A stretch of DNA of 64,000 nucleotides from Prochloron sp965198675 (GTDB lineage Bacteria; Cyanobacteriota; Cyanobacteriia; Cyanobacteriales; Prochloraceae): positions 2,480,001 to 2,544,000 of the forward strand of contig OZ240666.1 in NCBI GenBank assembly GCA_965198675.1, in the 5' to 3' direction. This document shows positions 1-6,390 of the stretch, one piece after another (positions within the stretch are counted from its first letter, which is position 1; each line of letters opens with the position of its first letter). Under the pieces are notes generated by a model. That model saw only the letters and a list, made by a program, of their open reading frames with translations, did not search any database and was not told where the DNA came from. Position numbers and translations under genes: made by a program.

Positions 1-61
1 CAACAGCAGCGGTGGTTGCAGAGTCTAAACCCCCGGATAGTAATATTACAGCAGTGGGCAT
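1..61 (-). CDS. queC: QueC, 7-cyano-7-deazaguanine synthase (5' end only)
   Basis: Reading leftward from an ATG at 61 gives MPTAVILLSGGLDSATTAAV before the window ends. The SGGLDSAT stretch is the PP-loop ATP-pyrophosphatase motif typical of QueC, which converts 7-carboxy-7-deazaguanine to preQ0 in the queuosine pathway. The start lies 6 bp beyond the queE stop on the same strand. QueE makes the QueC substrate, so the two form a pathway operon. Only about 20 codons are visible. The PP-loop alone could belong to a related adenylating enzyme, but the queE neighbour makes QueC much the best reading. Confidence 0.85.
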   Translation of the reverse strand, partial: MPTAVILLSGGLDSATTAAV

Positions 62-67
62 TTTTGA

Positions 68-673
68 TTATCTAACTTTGAGGAACTTGTGAGTCTGGAG
101 ACTAATGCGCCATTCTGGGTGGTGTAAAATGTATTGTAGGATTAATTCCTGACTCGTCTCTGTGTTCCATTCCGGTTGCAGATATTTGACGGTTTCCGGT
201 GGAACCTTAGCTGCTTGCTCTTCCGCCCATTTTAAATCCGAATCGTTGGCTACCACAACTTTTAATTCCTGGACATGGTTATATACACTCTCAAGAGGTG
301 GTTTGAATTTTTTGGGGGAAAAGGTTACCCAATGAAATTTGCCGCTGAAAAGATGAGCACCAGAAGTTTCTAAGTGAATGGGTATTCCTAAGTCTCTGAG
401 TTCTTCCGTTAAGGGATCCAGATTGTGGAGCAAAGGTTCTCCCCCGGTAATAACGATGATAGCGGAGCCGGCAGCTTTTGCCTCTTTCCTCAATTGGGCG
501 CTACTATAGAGGGAGTAACCTGATTTACTCCAAGACTCTTTCTGATCGCACCAAGGACAATGGACGTCGCAACCCCCCAGTCGAATAAAGAAGGCATTCA
601 CCCCAGTCCAAGCTCCTTCTCCTTGAATGGAGTGGAAAATTTCGACAATGGGATAAAAAATTTTTTTTTCCAT
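68..673 (-). CDS. queE: QueE, 7-carboxy-7-deazaguanine synthase (radical SAM)
   Basis: Radical SAM enzyme that makes 7-carboxy-7-deazaguanine, the second deazapurine intermediate of the queuosine pathway. With the start used here the product is 201 aa. Cys35, Cys39 and Cys42 form the C-x3-C-x2-C cluster motif (CDVHCPWC), preceded by FHSIQGEG, a QueE hallmark; a GGEPLL motif follows. I chose the ATG at 673 because AGGGA sits a few bases upstream. The frame stays open 7 codons further to a TTG at 694 that has no ribosome site. queC follows 6 bp downstream, so the pair is probably co-transcribed. Confidence 0.93.
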   Translation of the reverse strand: MEKKIFYPIVEIFHSIQGEGAWTGVNAFFIRLGGCDVHCPWCDQKESWSKSGYSLYSSAQLRKEAKAAGSAIIVITGGEPLLHNLDPLTEELRDLGIPIHLETSGAHLFSGKFHWVTFSPKKFKPPLESVYNHVQELKVVVANDSDLKWAEEQAAKVPPETVKYLQPEWNTETSQELILQYILHHPEWRISLQTHKFLKVR

Positions 674-725
674 ATTTTCCCTGTCAAATCCCAATTTGAT
701 GTGATATAGTTATCTATATACAAAC

Positions 726-807
726 GCGGACGTGGTGGAATCGGTAGACACGCACGCTTGAGGGGCGTGTGGCTTAGACCATGCGAGTTCGAGTCTCGCC
801 GTCCGCA
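726..807 (+). tRNA. trnL-GAG: tRNA-Leu (anticodon GAG)
   Basis: A cloverleaf can be folded by eye. The acceptor strands GCGGACG (726-732) and CGTCCGC (800-806) pair fully, with A807 as discriminator. The anticodon stem CACGC/GCGTG encloses loop TTGAGGG, giving anticodon GAG at 760-762. The T-arm contains GTTCGAGTC. A long variable arm marks it as class II, as expected for leucine. CCA is not encoded. It is transcribed divergently from queE-queC. Confidence 0.96.
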
Positions 808-1314
808 TTATCAGTTATCAGTGACCAGTTACCAGTGACCAGTTACCAGTGACCAGGGCGTCTTTGGAACGAACGCCCCCAAAATAAAATGAGAAACTGG
901 GTGGGGAGCTGGCCAGATGGCCAGATGGGGTGATGGGAAAATCTTCTAGTGCCTCTCCCAAGATAGTATCTCACAGATTCACCCAATCACCCTATCACCC
1001 AATCAGTTTCTGGAGAGTTAACAGTTCTTTCACAATTTTCCCCCTCACCGAAAAAAGATGAGAAACTGTTTATCCTGTGGCTCGAAGGTCTTGGATTTGG
1101 TAGGGTGGGCCGGGTACCCGCCCCAAAAATCAGTATTCAAAGTTGAGCTATCGATCGCATGATTCAAGTTGTCTTGAGTTACCAGTAATTAGTTATCTTA
1201 ACCACTAACTGGTAACTGGTAACTGGTAACTGGTAACTGGTAACTGGTAACTGGTAACTGGTAACTGGTAACTGGTAACTGGTAACTGGTAACTGGTACG
1301 AGGTAACTGCTATA
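808..1314. other. Repeat-filled intergenic region
   Basis: About 500 bp with no convincing gene. It begins with degenerate CAGTTACCAGTGAC units (813-857). Short near-repeats on CACCCAATCACCCTATCA follow around 978-1012. The string AAAAAGATGAGAAACT at about 1048-1065 recurs at 30421-30438 between tufA and fusA. A GC-rich palindrome around GGGCCGGGTACCCGCCC lies near 1107-1123. The region ends in the 13-copy heptamer array listed separately. Confidence 0.6.
1206..1296. repeat. Tandem heptamer array (STRR), TAACTGG x13
   Basis: Thirteen uninterrupted copies of the 7-mer TAACTGG (91 bp) followed by a degenerate unit, TACGAGG. This matches the short tandemly repeated repetitive heptamers known from filamentous cyanobacteria. 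Shorter runs of the same unit or its complement lie at 30366-30396, 44047-44082, 47098-47131 and inside the MITE-like elements near 26870 and 27435. There are no spacers, so it is not a CRISPR array. It lies just downstream of petG. Confidence 0.95.
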
Positions 1315-1431
1315 TTAATCTATTCCCAACTGATCATCGCGCTTGTACTGCATATAGGCAGCGACAAATAGCCCGGCGAGAGTCACTGAAATAAGACCGA
1401 TAACAATTCCCAACAGCAAGTGTTCAATCAC
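1315..1431 (-). CDS. petG: PetG, cytochrome b6f complex subunit 5
   Basis: A 38-residue protein with one hydrophobic helix (LLLGIVIGLISVTLAGLF) followed by VAAYMQYKRDDQLG. This matches the PetG pattern, in which a single thylakoid membrane span is followed by an AAYxQYKR-type tail, and the length is right for the family. PetG is a small structural subunit needed to assemble or stabilise the b6f complex. The start is GTG (1429-1431), supported by AAGGAGAA about 6 bases upstream. It is transcribed divergently from the cytochrome gene at 1622, so the 190-bp gap should hold both promoters. The 3' side is packed with heptamer repeats. Confidence 0.93.
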   Translation of the reverse strand: MIEHLLLGIVIGLISVTLAGLFVAAYMQYKRDDQLGID

Positions 1432-1621
1432 TATAGTTCTCCTTGGCGATAATTTTGACCTATCTGTATATATTACTATAGCGCTGCTCGCGGGTGTGGG
1501 GTGTGGGGGCAGACGTGGTTGCAGAGTGGATAAATATTAAGTTATCTTTATAAAGCGCAATAATTGTTACATCGTTTTAACCGATGTTTAAGAAGTCAAA
1601 CCTGCCACTTGCAACTTCGGG

Positions 1622-2017
1622 ATGCCCAATTCAAATGTTTCAATGGATAATCAGTTCGTCCATCCCAAAATGCTAGTACTGCGGATTGCCTTAACTGCCG
1701 TGCTAGTCTTGGGGATTGTTGTCCTGGGCATGTGGGGTGTTCATTGGTATCAGGTATCAGAACCCTACATGCAAGAAGTACTTTCCCTGAAAGGAGATGT
1801 TGTCCAAGGTAATGCCATTTTCCAGATCAACTGTGCTGGGTGTCACGGCAGCACAGCAAATGGGAAAGTTGGTCCTTCTCTGGTAGAGGTTTCCAAACGC
1901 AAATCCAAGGTAAGTTTGATTTACCAGGTAATTAGCGGTCAAACACCCCCCATGCCGAAATTCCAACCTAACCCGCAAGAAATGGCAGATTTACTTCAGT
2001 ATTTAGAAGAACTCTAA
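1622..2017 (+). CDS. cytM: Membrane-anchored c-type cytochrome, CytM-like
   Basis: 131 aa. An uncleaved N-terminal membrane anchor (residues about 18-40) is followed by a small class I cytochrome c domain. The haem site is C71-A-G-C74-H75 and the probable axial ligand is Met111 in PPMPKF. The anchor, the INCAGCH and GQTPPMPKFQP strings and the short length fit CytM, a low-abundance cyanobacterial cytochrome linked to regulation of respiration and photosynthesis. A cytochrome c6 would carry a cleavable signal peptide instead. It is divergent from petG. Its stop overlaps the gyrB stop by 4 bp on the opposite strand. The ATG at 1622 lacks a strong ribosome site and the ATG at codon 8 is an alternative. 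Confidence 0.8.
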   Translation: MPNSNVSMDNQFVHPKMLVLRIALTAVLVLGIVVLGMWGVHWYQVSEPYMQEVLSLKGDVVQGNAIFQINCAGCHGSTANGKVGPSLVEVSKRKSKVSLIYQVISGQTPPMPKFQPNPQEMADLLQYLEEL

Positions 2018-3936
2018 ATATCCAGGTCGGTGAGATTGAGTTTTGGTCCGTTGGTTTCGATAAATTCCCGCCGAGGTGCTACCCGATCCCCCATCAAAAC
2101 AGTGAAAATACGATCTGCTTCCGCCGCGTCTTCAATTTCCACCTGCTTGAGAGTGCGACTTTCCGGGTTCATGGTGGTTTCCCACAACTGTTTCGGCATC
2201 ATTTCCCCCAAACCTTTGAACCGCTGGATCGAATAATTGGCATTGGCAGGAAAGTCTTTGATTTTCTGTTGCAGCTCCCGATCGCTATAGCAATAGTAGT
2301 GATTGCGACCCCGTTCCAGCTTATATAAAGGAGGGCAAGCAATATAAATGTAGCCCCCATCCACTAATGCCCGCTGATATCTGTAAAAAAAAGTAAGCAA
2401 TAAAGTTCGTATGTGAGAACCATCAACATCAGCATCAGTCATAATTATGATGCGGTGATAGCGTAGCTGCTTAGGTTCGAATTCTTCCCCTTTAATCCCC
2501 AATCCCAGGGCAGTAATCAAGGATTGGATTTCATTATTCTTGTAGATTTTGGCATCGTCAGTTTTTTCGATGTTGAGGATTTTACCCCGCAGAGGCAAAA
2601 TGGCCTGAAATTGCCGGTCTCGTCCTTGTTTAGCGGATCCTCCGGCGCTATCTCCTTCCACCAGGTAGATTTCAGAATTGGCTGCCTTTCTCTCACTGCA
2701 ATCCGCCAATTTTCCGGGTAAGGGAGAAGATTCTAAAACTGACTTACGTCTTACTAATTCTCTGGCACGACGAGCTGCTTCTGCTGCTTTAAATGCTTGA
2801 AGAGCCTTTTCGATAATCGTGTCTCCCACTTGGGGGTTAAATTCCAAATACTCATTCAGAACCGCCCCCACCAGGGAATCCACAATCCCCCGCACTTCCG
2901 TATTCCCCAATTTAGTTTTGGTTTGCCCTTCAAATTGGGGTTCGGGAACTTTGACGGAAATGACCCCAGTCAAACCTTCCCGCACATTTTCCCCACCCAG
3001 GTTGGAGTCATTATCTTTGAGTTTGTTGCGCTTCCGGGCCACATTATTGAGAGTTCGGGTCAAGACCGCTTTCAGTCCTTCCAGGTGAGTACCACCTTCA
3101 TTGGTTCTGATATTGTTAGCAAAACCCAAAAGATTGTCGCTATAAGCGTCTACGCACCACTGGAGGGCGACTTCAACTTGGACCCCCTTTTTGGTTCCTT
3201 CAACGTAGATAATATCTGGGTGCAGCTGTTGTTTTTCCCGAGTCATGTAGGCTACATATTCCTTGATACCCCCCTGGTAGCAATAGGTTTCGATATGGGG
3301 TTCGGTTTGTCGCTTGTCAGTGAAGGTGATTTGGACTCCAGCGTTGAGATAGGCTAATTCCCGCAAGCGTCCCGCCAGGGTGTTATAGTCAAACTGAATG
3401 GTGTCCGTAAAAATTTCTTCATCTGGCATGAAGGAGACAGAAGTACCTGTGGAGTGGTCGGGGCCTGGTTTTGCTTCTAGTTCCCCTATGGGAACTCCCC
3501 GTTCGTAACGTTGGGTGTGGACCTTATTTTCTCGCCAGACCGTGACTAAGACCCATTTAGAGAGGGCATTGACCACGGAAACCCCTACCCCGTGCAGTCC
3601 CCCAGAAACCTTATAGCCGCCCCCACCAAACTTACCTCCAGCGTGGAGCACTGTCATAACCGTTTCCAGGGCTGATTTCCCTGTAGTAGGATGAGTATCG
3701 GTAGGAATACCTCGACCATCGTCGGTAACCCTGACGGAACCATCCTGGTTAATATCTACTTCTATATGAGTACAATACCCAGCCAGAGCCTCATCGATAG
3801 AATTGTCCACCACTTCGTACACTAGATGGTGGAGACCTCGTGGTCCCGTGGTGCCAATATACATCCCCGGTCTTTTCCGCACTGGTTCGAGACCTTCCAG
3901 GACTTGAATCTGCTGGGCGCTGTAACTGCTAGTCAT
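2014..3936 (-). CDS. gyrB: DNA gyrase subunit B
   Basis: ATPase subunit of gyrase, which introduces negative supercoils together with GyrA. It is 640 aa, the usual length without the long insertion of enterobacterial GyrB. The GHKL ATPase motifs are VYEVVDNSIDEALAG, VTDDGRGIP and SGGLHGVGVSVVNALS in the first 130 residues. The Toprim motifs are EGDSAGGSAKQGRDR and DADVDGSHIRTLLLTF, and the C-terminal QRFKGLGEM segment is intact. It stands alone, convergent with the cytochrome gene and divergent from miaA. A ParE reading is possible in principle, but cyanobacteria generally annotate this form as GyrB. Confidence 0.97.
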   Translation of the reverse strand: MTSSYSAQQIQVLEGLEPVRKRPGMYIGTTGPRGLHHLVYEVVDNSIDEALAGYCTHIEVDINQDGSVRVTDDGRGIPTDTHPTTGKSALETVMTVLHAGGKFGGGGYKVSGGLHGVGVSVVNALSKWVLVTVWRENKVHTQRYERGVPIGELEAKPGPDHSTGTSVSFMPDEEIFTDTIQFDYNTLAGRLRELAYLNAGVQITFTDKRQTEPHIETYCYQGGIKEYVAYMTREKQQLHPDIIYVEGTKKGVQVEVALQWCVDAYSDNLLGFANNIRTNEGGTHLEGLKAVLTRTLNNVARKRNKLKDNDSNLGGENVREGLTGVISVKVPEPQFEGQTKTKLGNTEVRGIVDSLVGAVLNEYLEFNPQVGDTIIEKALQAFKAAEAARRARELVRRKSVLESSPLPGKLADCSERKAANSEIYLVEGDSAGGSAKQGRDRQFQAILPLRGKILNIEKTDDAKIYKNNEIQSLITALGLGIKGEEFEPKQLRYHRIIIMTDADVDGSHIRTLLLTFFYRYQRALVDGGYIYIACPPLYKLERGRNHYYCYSDRELQQKIKDFPANANYSIQRFKGLGEMMPKQLWETTMNPESRTLKQVEIEDAAEADRIFTVLMGDRVAPRREFIETNGPKLNLTDLDI

Positions 3937-4073
3937 TAAATAAATTCTCCGATAATGGCACCATCGCCGAAGTTTGAACCCGAGATGGCTAATTCATCAA
4001 AAATTATAACACAAAATGGTTAAAGAGGAAGCTAGAGCTGTTTGCAGAAAAATTTTTTTGGGGATGAACCTAG

Positions 4074-4985
4074 ATGCTGATTGTTATTTGCGGCCCTACT
4101 GCTACGGGTAAGTCGGAACTGGCTCTAGAATTAGGGAAGCGTCTGAATTCGGTTATTATTAGTGCAGATTCTCGTCAAGTGTATCGAGAGTTGGACATTG
4201 GTACTGCTAAACCTAGCCAGACCTACCGACAGTCAGTACCCCACTATTTAATTGATATTTGTACACCTACTGAGACTCTCACCTTAGCACAATATCAAGC
4301 ACAAGCACAAGGTTTAATTGCTTCTTTTGCCTCTCCTTGTCTTCTAGTAGGGGGTACGGGTTTATATATTAAGGCAATAGTGAAGGGTTTGAAGATTCCC
4401 CGAGTTTCCCCTCAGCCAGAATTGCGGGGACATTTAGCATCTCTCTCTCAACCTTTATTATATTCTTTATTGTGCCAGGTGGACTCTAGGGCTGCTCAGA
4501 AAATTCATCCTAACGATTCTGTGCGAACGCTCCGAGCATTAGAAGTATTTTACGTTACTGGTATCCCTCTCAGCCAACAACAAGGAGAAAATCCTCCATC
4601 AATTCCTATACTTCAGATTGGCTTAGATTGTGACAATCTTTTGAACCGGATTAAAACAAGAACGGACAAGATGGTAGGAGAGGGATTGGTGGAGGAGGTA
4701 ACAACTCTCGGAAAGAAATATGGTTGGGATTTACCTCTTTTGGATACATTAGGTTATCGGGAAATGAAACAATATTTAGCTGGAGAAGTATCTTTACGCG
4801 ATGCTAAAGATTTGACAGTTTTGCATACCCGGCAATTTGCTAAACGACAAAGAACTTGGTTTAGGACTTATCAGGAGATAGAATGGTTTGATGGAGATAG
4901 TTCAAGACTTTTGGAGCTGGTTTGGAGACGAGTGGAAAGGTTTCGCGCAGAGGCGCAGAGGCGCAAAGGGGGAAGGAAGATTTAG
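4074..4985 (+). CDS. miaA: MiaA, tRNA dimethylallyltransferase
   Basis: Transfers a dimethylallyl group to A37 of tRNAs that read UNN codons. It is 303 aa. The P-loop GPTATGKS starts at residue 7, followed by the family motifs SADSRQVYRELDIGTAKP and LVGGTGLYIKA, with RQFAKRQRTWFR near the C-terminus. The last ~15 codons (VERFRAEAQRRKGGRK) are not MiaA-like. They are translated from a dispersed GCGCAGAGGCGC repeat that has replaced or extended the natural end. The last 175 bp are tandemly duplicated just downstream. It is divergent from gyrB. Confidence 0.95.
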   Translation: MLIVICGPTATGKSELALELGKRLNSVIISADSRQVYRELDIGTAKPSQTYRQSVPHYLIDICTPTETLTLAQYQAQAQGLIASFASPCLLVGGTGLYIKAIVKGLKIPRVSPQPELRGHLASLSQPLLYSLLCQVDSRAAQKIHPNDSVRTLRALEVFYVTGIPLSQQQGENPPSIPILQIGLDCDNLLNRIKTRTDKMVGEGLVEEVTTLGKKYGWDLPLLDTLGYREMKQYLAGEVSLRDAKDLTVLHTRQFAKRQRTWFRTYQEIEWFDGDSSRLLELVWRRVERFRAEAQRRKGGRKI

Positions 4986-5001
4986 TTAGGGCGATCGCCC
5001 T

Positions 5002-5205
5002 TCATTGATTCACCTGGGTGAGATATTGATAAGCTTTTGCTTTCGCTAACCGCAGTATATGTTCTAAGACTATGTAGTTATTCAGCTCGTTCTTTTCTTC
5101 TGGTGATAACTCTTCATTTTTCTCCTGAGCTATTAAATGAGCTACCCTTAGTTTCACTTCTTCGGAAGGCTGAAAAGCTATAACATTATGAGGTGTGGTT
5201 CCTGA
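5002..5205 (-). pseudogene. Truncated copy of the 86-aa gene
   Basis: The upstream copy of the 395-bp duplication repeats the last ~67 codons of the gene at 5397-5657 with one base change, but lacks its 5' end, promoter and start. Nothing suggests it is expressed. It marks the left half of the tandem duplication. Confidence 0.9.
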
Positions 5206-5380
5206 TTTGACAGTTTTGCATACCCGGCAATTTGCTAAACGACAAAGAACTTGGTTTAGGGCTTATCAGGAGATAGAATGGTTTGATGGAGATAGTTCAA
5301 GACTTTTGGAGCTGGTTTGGAGACGAGTGGAAATGTTTCGCGCAAAGGCGCAGAGGCGCAAAGGGGGAAGGAAGATTTAG
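5206..5380 (+). pseudogene. Duplicated 3' fragment of miaA
   Basis: The second copy of the last 58 miaA codons (LTVLHTRQFAKRQRTWFR and onward). It differs by Thr to Ala in the RTYQ segment and by changes in the repeat-derived tail. It has no P-loop or catalytic part. An open frame can be drawn from a GTG at 5195, but it lacks a ribosome site. This is a by-product of the duplication rather than a gene. Confidence 0.9.
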
Positions 5381-5396
5381 TTAGGGCGATCGCCCT

Positions 5397-5657
5397 TCAT
5401 TGATTCACCTGGGTGAGATATTGATAAGCTTTTGCTTTCGCTAACCGCAGTATATGTTCTAAGACTATGTAGTTATTCAGCTCGTTCTTTTCTTCTGGTG
5501 ATAACTCTTCATTTTTCTCCTGAGCTATTAAATGAGCTACCCTTAGTTTCACTTCTTCGGAAGACTGAAAAGCTATAACATTATGAGGTGTGGTTCCTGA
5601 GGCGATGAAATCTATTAGTTCATCATAAGCTTTGTTTGGGGTAAGGGAAATAGTCAT
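5397..5657 (-). CDS. Small cyanobacterial protein, antitoxin-like
   Basis: 86 aa, acidic and helical, starting MTISLTPNKAYDELIDFIAS and containing KNEELSPEEKNELNNYIVLEH and LAKAKAYQYL. I recognise this as a common cyanobacterial small-protein family often seen beside toxins or nucleases, but I cannot name a function. The complete gene lies in the right-hand copy of the 395-bp duplication, and only this copy keeps its 5' end and promoter. A consensus-like promoter (TTGACA, 18 bp, TATAAT) sits 37 bp upstream. The next leftward gene, at 5862-6137, has a nearly identical promoter, so the two may respond together. No toxin partner is adjacent. Confidence 0.7.
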   Translation of the reverse strand: MTISLTPNKAYDELIDFIASGTTPHNVIAFQSSEEVKLRVAHLIAQEKNEELSPEEKNELNNYIVLEHILRLAKAKAYQYLTQVNQ

Positions 5658-5693
5658 GGGGTGTTTAGAATCAACAATGTTTCACTTATCTAT

Positions 5694-5723
5694 ATTATAG
5701 TCTATCAATTCTCTTTTTGTCAA
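5694..5723 (-). promoter_or_regulatory. Sigma70-type promoter of the 86-aa gene
   Basis: On the minus strand: -35 TTGACA (5718-5723), 18-bp spacer, -10 TATAAT (5694-5699). The flanks closely match the promoter at 6176-6205: GGTTGACAAAAAGAGA is shared, followed by near-identical spacers. Confidence 0.75.
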
Positions 5724-5770
5724 CCTATTCTTTATTGATCTACACTACTTTCAGGTTTTTCTGCTCTTAA

Positions 5771-5863
5771 TTATTCTTGGGCGATCGCCAAAACTTCTCG
5801 ATAAAGTTGTTGGCTAATTCTCGTTCCTTGAGCGATAAGTTCATCTAGTAAGGGAGTAGTGTT
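5771..5863 (-). pseudogene. C-terminal remnant of a DUF3368 (PIN-like) toxin
   Basis: The frame ending at the TAA of 5771-5773 reads NTTPLLDELIAQGTRISQQL and on to YREVLAIAQE. This resembles the end of DUF3368 proteins, PIN-domain relatives that are the usual partners of UPF0175 proteins. Only about 30 codons remain and they overlap the end of the UPF0175 gene. A deletion therefore seems to have removed the rest of the toxin and joined its tail to the antitoxin-like gene. Family assignment is from memory of the typical LLDEL...ISxxLYxEVL ending. Confidence 0.65.
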
Positions 5864-6137
5864 AGGAATATCCTTCTAACATGGCTAATGTTTCAGTAAC
5901 TTCTTCTGCTAATTCTGCTCTAGTTTGGGTGGCAAAAACGGATATGCCAAAGTTCGCCATAAGATCTATCGCTTCCAGTCTGGATATTCCTAAAAGCCTT
6001 GCTGCTCTACCACTGGTAATCTCACCGTGTCGTAGCAATGTCATAACGTAAGCTATTTTTGCTTCACTTTCTGCTTCTTGGTAGATCTCTTTAGATATAA
6101 GTGGTACTGGAAAGGTAAATTTCACTGTGGTTACCAT
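5862..6137 (-). CDS. UPF0175 family protein (antitoxin-like HTH)
   Basis: 91 aa from the ATG at 6137, which has AGAGG about 7 bases upstream; a TTG 11 codons earlier lacks a ribosome site. The middle (EAKIAYVMTLLRHGEITSGR, then AARLLGISRLEAIDLMANFG) is the small helix-turn-helix core of UPF0175, usually paired with a DUF3368 PIN-like protein. The ending AMLEGYS probably reflects fusion to the tail of the lost toxin, whose last codons follow directly. If the toxin is gone, the gene may be an orphan repressor or antitoxin. Confidence 0.8.
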   Translation of the reverse strand: MVTTVKFTFPVPLISKEIYQEAESEAKIAYVMTLLRHGEITSGRAARLLGISRLEAIDLMANFGISVFATQTRAELAEEVTETLAMLEGYS

Positions 6138-6175
6138 TTTTTTCCTCTTTGTGATTATTTTTTTATTCAATACCT

Positions 6176-6205
6176 ATTTTAATCTATTAACTCTCTTTTT
6201 GTCAA
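6176..6205 (-). promoter_or_regulatory. Sigma70-type promoter of the UPF0175 gene
   Basis: Minus strand: -35 TTGACA (6200-6205), 18-bp spacer, -10 TAAAAT (6176-6181), about 30 bp before the ribosome site. It is homologous along its length to the promoter at 5694-5723, so one of the two is probably a copy. Confidence 0.7.
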
Positions 6206-6334
6206 CCCATTCTCTATATTTTTTTTAGGAAATGTATCGCGCAAAGGCGCAAAGGCGCAAAGGGGGAAGGAAGATTTAGTTAGGGCGATCGCCTCCGCGT
6301 TTATCTGCGATTTACAATTCTTTACAAATAACAC

Positions 6335-6363
6335 TTGACAAGTTCAGCTACAGTTGCTATGAT
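6335..6363 (+). promoter_or_regulatory. Sigma70-type promoter of the NACHT gene
   Basis: -35 TTGACA (6335-6340), exactly 17 bp, -10 TATGAT (6358-6363). Transcription should start near 6370. A strong ribosome site GAGGAGG (6378-6384) then lies 6 bp before a TTG start at 6391, giving a very short leader. Confidence 0.75.
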
Positions 6364-6390
6364 AAGGTTAGATATCCGAGGAGGTGAGTT

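Larger units (their letters stand above)
4811..5600. repeat. 395-bp tandem duplication spanning the miaA 3' end
   Basis: Bases 4811-5205 and 5206-5600 are direct copies with a 395-bp period. I count about four mismatches (three in the miaA part, one in the small-gene part), so the event is recent. The junctions share only GA (AAAGA|TTTGAC, CCTGA|TTTGAC, CCTGA|GGCGAT), pointing to illegitimate recombination or slippage. Each copy carries the final 58 codons of miaA in one direction and the 3' two-thirds of the 86-aa gene in the other. One copy of each gene is therefore intact and one is truncated. Confidence 0.97.

Noticed and set aside
674..694. Longer QueE start at TTG
   Set aside because: No ribosome site; the ATG at 673 follows AGGGA and gives the normal family N-terminus.
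1206..1296. Possible CRISPR array
   Set aside because: Seven-base units repeat without spacers; this is an STRR heptamer array, and no cas genes are present.
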